Assembly (NCBI GenBank): GCA_934565615.1
Contig: CAKTIH010000013.1
Span: forward strand, 1 to 27,994
Length of the DNA: 27,994 bases
Source: an uncultured Oscillospiraceae bacterium
GTDB taxonomy: Bacteria > Bacillota > Clostridia > Oscillospirales > Oscillospiraceae
Direction: 5' to 3'
Under the pieces are notes generated by a model. It was not told where the DNA came from, did no database searches, and saw only the letters and a program-made list of their open reading frames with translations. Below, in pieces: positions 1-6,924 of this stretch. Numbering within the stretch: the stretch's first letter is position 1; each line of letters begins with the position of its first letter. The position numbers were made by a program, and so were the translations under genes.

Positions 1-329
1 GCCAAGACCTCGGCAATGGCATTGCTCTCGGCAGTATGCGTGATGCCGATGGTCAGATGCGTGATTTGGCTCTTGTCATCCCGCATGCTCTGGTAGAGAT
101 TGTTATAAAGCCCGACTATCTTTTTGGCGAATTTCACGGCCTCCTCGCACTGCCGGGTGACCAGAAGCTCGCCGTTTGCGTGCTCAAAGAGCTTCACTCC
201 CAGCTCACTCTCGAGCGCCTTGATATGCTGGCTGACAGCCGGCTGCGTTATAGACAGCTGCTGCGCCGCGCGGGTATAGTTCCGGCACTCGTATACCTTC
301 AGAAGAGTGTACAGTTTGTTGTCTATCAT
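1..329 (-). CDS. LysR-family transcriptional regulator, N-terminal part (cut by window edge)
   Basis: Reading the minus strand from ATG at 329 gives about 109 codons with no stop, running off the left edge. The protein opens with a LysR-type winged helix-turn-helix: a segment YTRAAQQLSITQPAVSQHIK (residues about 18-37), followed by LESELGVKLFEH. The linker helix comes next, and the substrate-binding domain is just beginning (LTIGITHTAES). A GGCGG stretch lies just upstream of the start as a weak ribosome site. The gene diverges from the mgtC-like transcription unit; LysR proteins often control a divergent neighbour, so the MgtC unit is a plausible target, but that is inference. The effector cannot be named because the ligand domain is missing. 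Confidence 0.93.
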   Translation of the reverse strand, partial: MIDNKLYTLLKVYECRNYTRAAQQLSITQPAVSQHIKALESELGVKLFEHANGELLVTRQCEEAVKFAKKIVGLYNNLYQSMRDDKSQITHLTIGITHTAESNAIAEVL

Positions 330-376
330 CGCACACCGCCATAAGAAAAATTTATTATTCCAATCAAAAACATAAT

Positions 377-404
377 TTGACTTTATTGGCTTCTCGAATA
401 CAAT
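377..404 (+). promoter_or_regulatory. Predicted sigma-A promoter of the mgtC unit
   Basis: TTGACT (377-382), a 16-nt spacer and TACAAT (399-404). The predicted transcript starts near 411, giving the MgtC gene a leader of about 215 nt. The box lies between the divergent LysR gene and the leader ORF. Confidence 0.6.
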
Positions 405-448
405 GGTAGCATCAGACAGCAAAAAAGTCAAGGAAGGGCGGTGCGGCA

Positions 449-631
449 ATGTATAAGCAGTATGACGGCGATATCTACAACGCGCCTGCGATGCAGGCCG
501 CCCTCGGCATATACAGCCGGCACGGATGCGCGGAAAGTCCGCCTGAGGTACCTGCCGGCGGCTGCGATCGGTCAGATCGCAGCCGCCGTATTTCATTACA
601 ACAGCTTTCGGAGGGAGACGATACGGAATGA
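449..631 (+). CDS. Small ORF (60 aa) overlapping the mgtC start, candidate leader peptide
   Basis: The ATG at 449 follows a purine-rich AAGGAAGGG about 10 nt upstream. The ORF ends in TGA at 629-631, overlapping the MgtC start (ATGA), which is the usual layout for translational coupling. I do not recognise the protein. It starts MYKQYDGDIYNAPAMQ and contains a proline cluster SPPEVP (residues 30-35), whose codons lie directly before a perfect hairpin at 556-588. Coding through a terminator-like hairpin is odd for an ordinary gene and fits a leader peptide whose translation gates the downstream gene. Proline-containing leader ORFs upstream of mgtA and mgtCBR are known in Salmonella; the parallel here is analogy only. 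It may also be a chance ORF. Confidence 0.4.
   Translation: MYKQYDGDIYNAPAMQAALGIYSRHGCAESPPEVPAGGCDRSDRSRRISLQQLSEGDDTE
484..597 (+). promoter_or_regulatory. Putative transcription attenuator in the mgtC leader
   Basis: Segments 484-489 and 493-498 form a 6-bp hairpin. Segment 493-502 can instead pair with 557-565 (9 bp, one bulged G). Segment 556-569 can instead pair with 575-588, a perfect 14-bp stem with loop GGTCA, followed by TATTTCATT. This is the 1:2, 2:3, 3:4 geometry of a classical attenuator. The T tract is weak. I did not recognise the M-box or another known riboswitch here. Confidence 0.45.
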
Positions 632-1356
632 CGCTGTGCGAATATTTCAACAGTCAGTTTTCAATAATGCAGAATCTGGACTTTCTGGTCAGGATACTGG
701 CGGCATGCTTCTGCGGGGCGTGCATAGGCTTTGAGCGCACAAAGCGCTTCAAGGAGGCCGGGATACGTACGCACATCATAGTGTGCTGCGCGGCGGCGCT
801 GATAATGATAGTGTCCAAATATGGCTTTGCCGACCTTACATACCCGGACGGCAGCGTTTTTAACGGCACGCGCGGAGCAGACCCTGCGCGTATAGCGGCG
901 CAGGTGGTGAGCGGCATAAGCTTTCTCGGCGCGGGCGTGATATTCAAAAACGGCAGCACCGTAAAGGGACTCACGACTGCGGCCGGGATATGGGCAACAG
1001 CCGGGATAGGCCTTGCCCTCGGCGCGGGAATGTATTTCATCGGCATCGCGGTGACTGTGCTGGTGGCGGTGTTCCAGATAACGATGCACCGCTTCACAGT
1101 CGGCGCGGATTCGTTCACGATAAACCGTCTGCGCTTCACCGCCGAGTACACGGACGGCCTCAAGCAGGAGCTTGAAGAGCAGCTGCGGCAGTGGGACGCA
1201 CACATCATACGCAGTGAGCTCAGCCGTGACGGCGAGGGACGGCTGTGCTGCGATCTGTCGCTGAAAATGCAGAGGGAGATCTCTCTTGAGGACATAAACG
1301 GATTCATGGAGCGGTGCGAGCACATCGTCTCCGCCGAGGGCGCGCCGGTGATATGA
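628..1356 (+). CDS. MgtC/SapB-family membrane protein
   Basis: This 242-aa protein has the MgtC/SapB hallmarks: an ERTKRFKEAGIRTH segment (residues 36-49) after the first helix, then DPARIAAQVVSGISFLGAG (85-103), and glycine/alanine-rich helices to about residue 155. A soluble C-terminal domain of about 85 residues follows, resembling the ACT-like tail of long MgtC proteins. Family members sit in the cytoplasmic membrane and are tied to growth in low magnesium, acid tolerance and, in pathogens, inhibition of F-ATPase; which role applies here is unknown. GGAGGGAG lies 10 nt before the ATG, and the start overlaps the small upstream ORF. The LysR gene follows after 37 bp with no terminator, so the two are probably co-transcribed. 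Confidence 0.9.
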   Translation: MTLCEYFNSQFSIMQNLDFLVRILAACFCGACIGFERTKRFKEAGIRTHIIVCCAAALIMIVSKYGFADLTYPDGSVFNGTRGADPARIAAQVVSGISFLGAGVIFKNGSTVKGLTTAAGIWATAGIGLALGAGMYFIGIAVTVLVAVFQITMHRFTVGADSFTINRLRFTAEYTDGLKQELEEQLRQWDAHIIRSELSRDGEGRLCCDLSLKMQREISLEDINGFMERCEHIVSAEGAPVI

Positions 1357-1393
1357 GCGCCGGGAGAAAACGAACGGGAGGGAGGGCTCCGCT

Positions 1394-2317
1394 TTGAATT
1401 TACCGACAGGCTTTGACCAGCGCTTTGATTCGCTGCGGCTCGTCCGTGAACTCAAAAGCTATTCCGCCGCGGCGAGGGAGCTGGACCTCAGTCCCTCTGC
1501 CGTCGCGCAGCAGATACACGCGCTTGAAAGGGAACTTGACGCGCTCCTGTTCGTAAAGGACGGGAACCGGCTGCTGCCGACCGAGGTGTGCGAGATAGCA
1601 GCCGATTACGCGGCGCAGGCGGCGTCACTGCGGCGTCGCATGGAGCTTGAGATAGACGCGTCTCGCCGCGAGGTGAGCAGCCTTGTCGTGGGTGTATCGC
1701 CGAGCCTTGAGGACAGCGCGGTATCGGAAATGCTGGCGCGGTACATGCAGCTGCATCCGAGGGCGCAGCTGCGGATAATCTCCGAGAACAGCAGGACACT
1801 CATCGCGCTGCTGCGCGGGCGGATGCTCGACCTTGCGATAGTTGATTCCCCGTTTCCGGGCAATGAATTTAACTCCCTGCTGCTCGACACTGACTATCTC
1901 ACCGCCGCCGTCCCGAACGACAGTCCGCTTGCCGACGCGGGGCACATATCCCTCGCGCAGCTGAAAAAGGAAAAGCTGATACTGCGCCCGGCGGGTTCCG
2001 GGACGCGGACGCTGTTCGAGGCGAGCCTAAAAAAGTGCGGGATGAGCCTTGAGCAGTTCAACGTGATGATGGAGGCCGACAGCGTCTCTACGATCAAAAG
2101 GCTTGTGGAGAGCAGCTACGGAGTTTCGGTGCTCTCGGCGCGCTCGTGTATGGGAGCGGTCGAGGAGGGGCGCTTTCGCGTGCTGCCCATTTCCGATCTG
2201 AGCATGGTGCGGCGGATACATATATGCTACAGGAAGGACTTCGGCCATCCGGGCTTTCTTGGCGAGCTGCGGAAGCTGTACGCGGGGACGATGAAATCCG
2301 ACCTGCGGTCGGAATAA
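1394..2317 (+). CDS. LysR-family transcriptional regulator
   Basis: This 307-aa protein has an N-terminal LysR helix-turn-helix (SYSAAARELDLSPSAVAQQI, residues 23-42, then LERELDALLFVK) and a full substrate-binding domain. The latter contains the typical VGVSPSLED opening and PAGSGTRTLFE (about residues 199-209), which resembles the ligand pocket of CysB/CbbR-like members. The start is TTG at 1394, preceded by GGAGGGAGGG at 7 nt; no better in-frame ATG exists near the HTH. It lies 37 bp after the mgtC-like gene in the same direction and may act on it. The effector is unknown. Confidence 0.93.
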   Translation: MNLPTGFDQRFDSLRLVRELKSYSAAARELDLSPSAVAQQIHALERELDALLFVKDGNRLLPTEVCEIAADYAAQAASLRRRMELEIDASRREVSSLVVGVSPSLEDSAVSEMLARYMQLHPRAQLRIISENSRTLIALLRGRMLDLAIVDSPFPGNEFNSLLLDTDYLTAAVPNDSPLADAGHISLAQLKKEKLILRPAGSGTRTLFEASLKKCGMSLEQFNVMMEADSVSTIKRLVESSYGVSVLSARSCMGAVEEGRFRVLPISDLSMVRRIHICYRKDFGHPGFLGELRKLYAGTMKSDLRSE

Positions 2318-2346
2318 ATCTGCTTCGGCGGATTCGTAGAACAGTT

Positions 2347-2383
2347 AATGGAGCGTATCGCTGCCGATACGCTCCATTTCTCA
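2347..2383 (+). terminator. Intrinsic terminator after the LysR gene
   Basis: A perfect stem pairs 2347-2360 with 2365-2378 around loop CTGC. The tail is short and T-rich (TTTCT). It closes the mgtC-LysR unit. Confidence 0.7.
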
Positions 2384-2412
2384 TGCCAACATGCTATGTA
2401 ACCGGTTACAGG

Positions 2413-2443
2413 CCCTTGGCTCTCCCATAGGGAGAGGCAAGGG
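2413..2443. repeat. Palindromic intergenic hairpin, candidate dispersed repeat
   Basis: Segments 2413-2426 and 2430-2443 pair with a single mismatch around loop ATA. It is built from a CTCTCCC/GGGAGAG core flanked by CCCTTG/CAAGGG. It has no T tract. From memory, similar CTCTCCC-GGGAGAG palindromes recur between genes in gut Clostridia, so a dispersed repeat is my best guess. It lies between two convergent genes. Confidence 0.4.
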
Positions 2444-2508
2444 GTACCCGCACGGTATACCAAATCGATTGATTTTTATCTTATCACAAATTTAATGATA
2501 CGAGACCG

Positions 2509-4218
2509 TCATTGCTGAGATTCTTCCTCAACTAAGCTTTCCAGAAGATGATAATCGATCTTTCCAGTCGCTGTGTGCGGGATATGGTCGACGATGCGGA
2601 TATCTTCAGGTATCATATATTCGGGGAGATGATCTTTGCAGTACTGCAGGATCTGGTAGACGGTACATTCCTGCGCCGCTGCAAACGCAACGGGAACATG
2701 GAAAATACCATCTGCACTTTTTACAACGACTGCACATTCCAAAACATGCGGACACTCTCGAATGACCCGCTCGACACGGTCGGGAAAGAGCTTATAGATG
2801 CTATTGTTGCGTCCTTTGGCAAGGTATATCCGCTTGATACGCCCGCGCAGGAATAAGAAACCGTCTCGATCAAGCTCGCCAAGATCGCCGGTTCTCAGCC
2901 AGCTGGTTCCGGACTTATCTGCAACAAGCACATTGCCGTCCTCGTCGGTATCGCGGTAATATCCAAGCATCAGGCTCGGCGAAGTCATCCATATCTCTCC
3001 AGTCTTTCCGCATGGCAATTCATCCCAGCTGTCAGGATCGACGATTTTCACATTTGCCAATGGAAGCGGAATGCCGACACTGCCCTCTTTCCAAACCGCG
3101 CTGCCGGTTGTAACGACCGTTCCGCCAAACTCCGTCATGCCGTATCCGGGAGCAAGGTGTGAGATAGGCGCTCCGTTGTCTTTGAAAAACGATACATACC
3201 GTTCTGCATCCTCGGATGAGATCGCTTCACCGCCGTAGCCTATCGTCCGGACAAAGGACAGGCTCTGCCGCTTATGCATTTGCACGATGCTGCGGATGTG
3301 AGCGGGGCCGCCGAGAAAATGAACCGGTTTATAGAGAAAAAAAGTTTTTCCGTTTGTTTCGGGATCAGGAGATGGGCTTAGACAAACCTGCATCCCAAGG
3401 CATAGCGGCGTATGAATGGCGAGACAGATACCAAAAGCTACGAAGGGCGGAGCAATATTCAGAATGGAATCACCCGGCTCCAGCTCAAGCAGCGAGTTTT
3501 TATATTCCACGGCAACAGCATTTACATTTTTGTTGCTGAGCAGGACTCCCTTCGGAACACCTGTAGTTCCGCTGGTGTGAACGATCAGAGCGGGGGCGTC
3601 CGCTTTACCGGGCGGTATGGGATCATGCAGATCGACCAATATGTCGTCAAAATTCAGAATATTATCTGCTCTGATACTGCGCCTCGGTGCCGTGAAAAAC
3701 AGCCGTTTCAATGGCGGCAGAGAACGAGCCGCAGGTATCGTGATCACCTGCACAGAAGTTCCGAAATTACACAGTTCAAGTGTATCCTGAACCAGAGGGA
3801 GAAATGTATCCGCCGTCAAAATGAACCGGGCTTGGGTGCGCTGTAAGTTCTCCAGCGCTTCCCTTGGTGACTGGTCTGCATATTGTAGATCAACAATCGC
3901 TCCAAGCCGGTTTAGCGCATAAATAGAGACGATGCATTCCGGAGTATTCAAGGCAAATGCCATAACGACAGTTCCGCTGTGGATCCCGATTTTGCAGAAA
4001 GCCGCAGCAGCACGGCTAATCTCACAAATCAGTTCACGATAAGAAAACGTTCGTCCGAAGTAATTCAGCGCGGTTTTCTCCAGCCGGTCGGCGTTGCATG
4101 CGGCCATATAGTCATACATCGACCCGCCCGGCAGTGGGGCGCGGAGGGCGGCCTCGGAATAATACTGCTGCCACGGTTTGTCGATGGACGGATAGCCCGT
4201 CAAGTCTCTCTCGTTCAT
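2509..4218 (-). CDS. AMP-forming acyl/aryl-acid ligase (ANL superfamily)
   Basis: This 569-aa protein (from the chosen start) carries the adenylate-forming enzyme motifs in order: HTSGTTGVPKG (residues 214-224, ATP loop), GYGMTE (358-363), RTGD (442-445), GRIKR (459-463) and ATGK with the catalytic lysine near 553. It should activate a carboxylic acid with ATP to an acyl-AMP and pass it to CoA or a carrier; the substrate cannot be told from sequence. ATG at 4233 has no ribosome site, whereas ATG at 4218 has GGAG 9 nt upstream, so the later start is preferred. It diverges from an XRE repressor. Base use is visibly less GC-rich than in flanking genes, suggesting acquisition. No acyl carrier or biosynthetic partner is adjacent. 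Confidence 0.9.
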   Translation of the reverse strand: MNERDLTGYPSIDKPWQQYYSEAALRAPLPGGSMYDYMAACNADRLEKTALNYFGRTFSYRELICEISRAAAAFCKIGIHSGTVVMAFALNTPECIVSIYALNRLGAIVDLQYADQSPREALENLQRTQARFILTADTFLPLVQDTLELCNFGTSVQVITIPAARSLPPLKRLFFTAPRRSIRADNILNFDDILVDLHDPIPPGKADAPALIVHTSGTTGVPKGVLLSNKNVNAVAVEYKNSLLELEPGDSILNIAPPFVAFGICLAIHTPLCLGMQVCLSPSPDPETNGKTFFLYKPVHFLGGPAHIRSIVQMHKRQSLSFVRTIGYGGEAISSEDAERYVSFFKDNGAPISHLAPGYGMTEFGGTVVTTGSAVWKEGSVGIPLPLANVKIVDPDSWDELPCGKTGEIWMTSPSLMLGYYRDTDEDGNVLVADKSGTSWLRTGDLGELDRDGFLFLRGRIKRIYLAKGRNNSIYKLFPDRVERVIRECPHVLECAVVVKSADGIFHVPVAFAAAQECTVYQILQYCKDHLPEYMIPEDIRIVDHIPHTATGKIDYHLLESLVEEESQQ

Positions 4219-4247
4219 TCTCTCTGACTCCATTACTATTTAATAAA

Positions 4248-4279
4248 GCACCGGCACGGGTAAGCACCACCGCCGGTGC
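4248..4279. other. Inverted repeat in the ligase 5' leader
   Basis: GCACCGGC (4248-4255) and GCCGGTGC (4272-4279) form an 8-bp stem with a 16-nt loop. On the minus strand it is followed by TTTATT just before the ligase gene; on the plus strand by GTTTTT. It could be an attenuator of the ligase or a block to read-through toward the XRE gene. Confidence 0.4.
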
Positions 4280-4290
4280 CGTTTTTGCGG

Positions 4291-4338
4291 ATTAACCCTT
4301 TTGAGATAATTATAATTCAAAAGGGTTAATCATTTCAA
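4291..4338. promoter_or_regulatory. Divergent promoter and probable operator of the ligase and XRE genes
   Basis: ATTAACCCTTTT (4291-4302) and AAAAGGGTTAAT (4319-4330) are perfect 12-bp inverted repeats flanking a TATAAT-containing core. On the minus strand TTGAAA (4338-4333), an 18-nt spacer and TATAAT (4314-4309) form a good promoter for the ligase. On the plus strand TATAAT (4311-4316) or GATAAT (4305-4310) serves the XRE gene, with a poor -35. A dimeric repressor on these arms would cover both -10 elements. Confidence 0.65.
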
Positions 4339-4379
4339 GTGCTTTTGTTTATGCTCTTTTTAAAGGGGGCATAAGCGGT

Positions 4380-4622
4380 ATGAATATCGGAGAGGCCGTC
4401 AGGGAACGGATCATCGAACTATGCAGAGAACGGGACATTTCCATCAACAAGCTATGCAGCATGAGCGGCGTCACGCAATCGACCGTCAACAACATTGTAA
4501 GCGGGCGCAACAACAGCGCGACAATCTCTACCATTAAAAAGCTGTGCGACGGACTTGGGATAACGATACAGGATTTCTTCAACGCGAGCCTGTTCATGGA
4601 CTTGGATCAGGAAGTGGAATAA
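4380..4622 (+). CDS. Small XRE-family HTH regulator
   Basis: This 80-aa protein is essentially one Cro/C1-type helix-turn-helix domain: ISINKLCSMSGVTQSTVNNI (about residues 20-39), then the fourth and fifth helices (ISTIKKLCDGLGITIQDFF), which are typical of single-domain XRE proteins. AAAGGGGG precedes the ATG at about 10 nt. It is divergent from the ligase across a 12-bp inverted repeat, so autoregulation and control of the ligase are the simplest reading. There is no toxin-like partner next to it; a strong terminator follows directly. Ligand sensing, if any, is not visible, as there is no second domain. Confidence 0.9.
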   Translation: MNIGEAVRERIIELCRERDISINKLCSMSGVTQSTVNNIVSGRNNSATISTIKKLCDGLGITIQDFFNASLFMDLDQEVE

Positions 4623-4630
4623 ATATAAAG

Positions 4631-4665
4631 AAAAAAGTGACTGCATGATATACAGTCACTTTTTT
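4631..4665. terminator. Intrinsic terminator after the XRE gene
   Basis: A six-A run, stem GTGACTG (4637-4643) / CAGTCAC (4653-4659) and a six-T run (4660-4665). The A and T runs make it active in either direction. Confidence 0.85.
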
Positions 4666-4690
4666 CAGACGGTCAAAAGGCCTCGCAGAG

Positions 4691-4866
4691 TTTTTCGCCG
4701 CGCACGGCGAAAAATAAATCAAATCCATTTTCTCCGGCGGCGTGTACGTCGGAGAAAATACTTCTCGCGAAGTGAGTGTCGAATTGTCCGCTGAAAGCGG
4801 ACAACCGAGGCACAGAACGGAGTGCAATCCCCTTTGTCAAAGAAGCTCGAAGAGCTTCTTTGACAA
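4691..4866. repeat. Array of five consecutive stem-loops, noncoding
   Basis: Five hairpins fill this gap: 4691-4714 (10 bp, loop CGCA), 4727-4759 (10 bp plus inner pairs), 4760-4773 (5 bp, loop TCGC), 4784-4804 (9 bp, loop GAA) and 4834-4866 (15 bp, loop GAA). All stems are perfect over the lengths given. No credible ORF covers them. The last one lies just past the stop of the minus-strand gene and may end its transcript, but it lacks a T tract. Together they look like a dispersed structured repeat or a noncoding RNA. Confidence 0.55.
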
Positions 4867-4872
4867 GCTAAA

Positions 4873-5421
4873 TCATGCCATTGAGACATAGCCGCTGCCG
4901 TCGGAATAGATGACGGGAGCCATGCCGGTGACGAGGAGGATCATATCATCCTCATTCGTCTCGCTGCCGGTGCGGCTGTACTGCGTCCTGAACTCCACGC
5001 CGCGGCTGAGATAACCGTTCACCGCCCATGTGGGCATGGTGTTGCGGATGTAGCTATCAAGGCCAGTTTGAAACTCCGCGCTGTCGGGGACGCTGCCGAG
5101 ACGCACGCCGCCGACGTACACGGCACTGTTGACGGTAACGCCGGGCGTCGAGCGCAGGAGCGTGTCGGCAAGCTCCGCGCGGCTGCCGTCGGGACGCGAC
5201 AGGCTCAGCATATAATGCCGCCGCGTCTCCGGCATATCGGCAGAGCCGGGCAGTATCTCTTCCGCGGCGCGCTCCGCCGCCGTCACGGCAATATCCGCCG
5301 AGACCGGGGAGAAGCTGCCGGGCACGGCCTCGCCGTCCACAGTCAGGCGGCAGCAGACACGCAGATTCGAGAACGCCATGAACGTCAGCGCAAGCACGAG
5401 AAGCACAAGTTTTTTATACAC
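4873..5421 (-). CDS. Secreted or membrane-anchored protein of unknown function
   Basis: This 182-aa protein begins with a signal peptide or anchor (KKLVLLVLALTFMAFSN, residues 3-19), so it is exported. I do not recognise the rest with confidence. Its pattern of a VDGEAVPG segment, a helical AAERAAEEIL stretch, then VYVGGVRLGSVPDSAEFQTGL resembles, to my eye, the N-terminal repeat region of some Clostridia cell-wall M23 peptidases, but no G5, LysM or peptidase domain follows. The start is GTG at 5421, with GGAGG ending 8 nt upstream. It lies 71 bp downstream of the SSB-like gene on the same strand and could share its transcript. Confidence 0.75.
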   Translation of the reverse strand: MYKKLVLLVLALTFMAFSNLRVCCRLTVDGEAVPGSFSPVSADIAVTAAERAAEEILPGSADMPETRRHYMLSLSRPDGSRAELADTLLRSTPGVTVNSAVYVGGVRLGSVPDSAEFQTGLDSYIRNTMPTWAVNGYLSRGVEFRTQYSRTGSETNEDDMILLVTGMAPVIYSDGSGYVSMA

Positions 5422-5475
5422 GAAACCACCTCCGAAGTTAACATAACTCTTTATTTAGCTCCGGTCAAGGGCTTC

Positions 5476-5499
5476 GACAAAAGCAGTGCGGATCACTGC
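5476..5499 (-). terminator. Weak terminator-like hairpin at the end of the SSB gene
   Basis: On the minus strand GCAGTG (5499-5494) pairs with CACTGC (5488-5483) around a 5-nt loop that includes part of the TGA stop, followed by TTTTGT. The stem is short, so read-through into the secreted protein gene is likely. Confidence 0.35.
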
Positions 5500-6128
5500 A
5501 AAGCTTCTGTTTTTATCGCGGCGGTCACGGCTTCGGCCTGAATGACGGACACCTCAAAGGCCGTACGCTCAATGGGGCCGTCCTCGGTCATTTTTATGTA
5601 TCGTCGGCTCTGTATCCGCCCTTCGAGCTTCACCTGTGTGCCGACTGTCCACAATGCCGCCTCCTGCGCCTTGAGTCCCCAGCAGATGCAGGGCAGGTAA
5701 TCCGAGCGCCCGTAGCGGCGGTTCACGGCGAGCATCAGATCGCAGATATCGCGCCCCATCGGGGTTATGCGCAGGTTCGGCTCCTTGCACAGCACTCCGG
5801 TCAGGTGCACGGTGTTTTCGTCCGGCGCGTCGCACAGCTCTATTTCCTTCGCGAGCACGGTTATGACGAGCTTTGCCCCCTCGCCGCGGCGGTTATTGAA
5901 GGTGCGCAGCTGGCCGGTGACGGCGATATGCTCCGCCTCGCACAGCTCCGTCTGTTCGAGCAGCTCGCGGTTGACGACGATATTGACGGTGTCGGTATTG
6001 CCGGAGAGCCGGCGCACCTCAAGAGGGAAGGAATAAAATACCTGTCCGCGCCCGGTGTGGGAATAGGCCGGGGCACCGGCAAGCGTGCCGCAGAGTCGGG
6101 TGTAATTGTTTTCGTATATCATGTCCAT
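5493..6128 (-). CDS. SSB-like protein with two OB-fold domains
   Basis: The protein has 211 aa from ATG at 6128. The second half is a standard bacterial SSB fold (VHLTGVLCKEPNLRITPMGR, then CDLMLAVNRRYGRSDYLPCI and GTQVKLEGRIQSRRY). The first half looks like a second, more divergent OB domain (NYTRLCGTLAGAPAYS, then VNIVVNRELLE and HIAVTGQLRTFNN). It ends AIKTEALQ and lacks the acidic DDDIPF-type tail that recruits partners in canonical SSB, so it is probably an accessory single-strand binder and not the main replication SSB. A TTG at 6161 would add 11 residues but has a poor ribosome site; AAGGAC precedes 6128. It diverges from deoC. Confidence 0.85.
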   Translation of the reverse strand: MDMIYENNYTRLCGTLAGAPAYSHTGRGQVFYSFPLEVRRLSGNTDTVNIVVNRELLEQTELCEAEHIAVTGQLRTFNNRRGEGAKLVITVLAKEIELCDAPDENTVHLTGVLCKEPNLRITPMGRDICDLMLAVNRRYGRSDYLPCICWGLKAQEAALWTVGTQVKLEGRIQSRRYIKMTEDGPIERTAFEVSVIQAEAVTAAIKTEALQ

Positions 6129-6180
6129 GGTCGGAGCCGTCCTTTTCTTTGAGATAGTCAATCATATTCCGGACGCGCAC

Positions 6181-6209
6181 TTGATTATGTCCCGCGAAAC
6201 GTATATAAT
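6181..6209 (+). promoter_or_regulatory. Predicted promoter of deoC
   Basis: TTGATT (6181-6186), a 17-nt spacer and TATAAT (6204-6209), with transcription starting near 6216 and a leader of about 25 nt. No obvious operator palindrome overlaps it. Confidence 0.75.
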
Positions 6210-6240
6210 GTTAGTACTATATATGAAAAGGAGCCATATT

Positions 6241-6924
6241 ATGGACATCAAGGATATACTGGAAAAATGCGACCATACCCTCCTGCGCGTCGACTGCACG
6301 AGCGAGGAGATCAGAAAGCTCTGCGACCAGGCGATAAAGTATAACTGCGCGAGCGTGTGCATCCCGCCCTGCCACGTCGCGGGCGCGAAGCGCTATGCCG
6401 GCGATAAGCTGAAGATATGCACGGTCATCGGCTTCCCGAACGGCTACATGACAAGTGCCGTCAAGGCCTTTGAAGCCGCCGACGCGATAAAGAACGGGGC
6501 GGATGAGATAGACATGGTGATAAACCTCTCTATGGTCAAGGACGGCTGCTGGGTCGATGTGGCAAACGATATACGCGCCGTGCGCGAGGCGACCCGCGGG
6601 AAGATCCTCAAGGTCATAATCGAGTGCTGCCTGCTGACGGATGAGGAGAAGATTCACATGTGCCGCATAGTTACCGACTGCGGCGCGGACTTCATCAAGA
6701 CCTCCACCGGTTTCTCCAAGGGCGGCGCAACGCGCGAGGACGTGAAGCTCATGCGCGCCAACTGCCCGGCCTCCGTCAAGGTCAAGGCAGCCGGCGGCAT
6801 CTCCTCCCTCAAGGATGCGGAGGACTTCATCGAGCTCGGCGCGGAGCGCCTTGGGACGAGCCGCATAGTAAAGCTTGCGATGGAGCTTGAGAACGAAGTC
6901 GGCGCACCGAACGAGAATTACTGA
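6241..6924 (+). CDS. deoC: Deoxyribose-phosphate aldolase
   Basis: This 227-aa enzyme, the usual bacterial length, is a cytoplasmic class I aldolase that splits 2-deoxyribose-5-phosphate to glyceraldehyde-3-phosphate and acetaldehyde in nucleoside breakdown. Key residues are all present: the Schiff-base lysine in FIKTSTGFS (K153), aspartate in EIDMVINLS (D91) and the second lysine in VKVKAAGGIS (K182). AAAGGAG sits 8 nt before the ATG, and a promoter lies just upstream, so longer in-frame starts are rejected. No other deo gene (phosphopentomutase, nucleoside phosphorylase) is adjacent. Its stop overlaps the 3' end of the convergent membrane gene by 7 bp, with no terminator between them. Confidence 0.97.
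   Translation: MDIKDILEKCDHTLLRVDCTSEEIRKLCDQAIKYNCASVCIPPCHVAGAKRYAGDKLKICTVIGFPNGYMTSAVKAFEAADAIKNGADEIDMVINLSMVKDGCWVDVANDIRAVREATRGKILKVIIECCLLTDEEKIHMCRIVTDCGADFIKTSTGFSKGGATREDVKLMRANCPASVKVKAAGGISSLKDAEDFIELGAERLGTSRIVKLAMELENEVGAPNENY

Noticed and set aside
449..600. M-box (magnesium) riboswitch upstream of mgtC
   Set aside because: I looked for the conserved M-box core and did not find it; the region fits an attenuator better.
441..734. A 97-codon ORF overlapping the mgtC start
   Set aside because: It lies out of frame over conserved MgtC codons and has no ribosome site; the 449-631 ORF is the better candidate.
4594..4827. A 77-codon minus-strand ORF across the terminator and hairpins
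   Set aside because: It runs through a strong terminator and several hairpins and has no ribosome site or recognisable domain.
4691..4866. CRISPR array
   Set aside because: The units are inverted, of unequal length and differ in sequence; there are no identical direct repeats with regular spacers and no cas genes.
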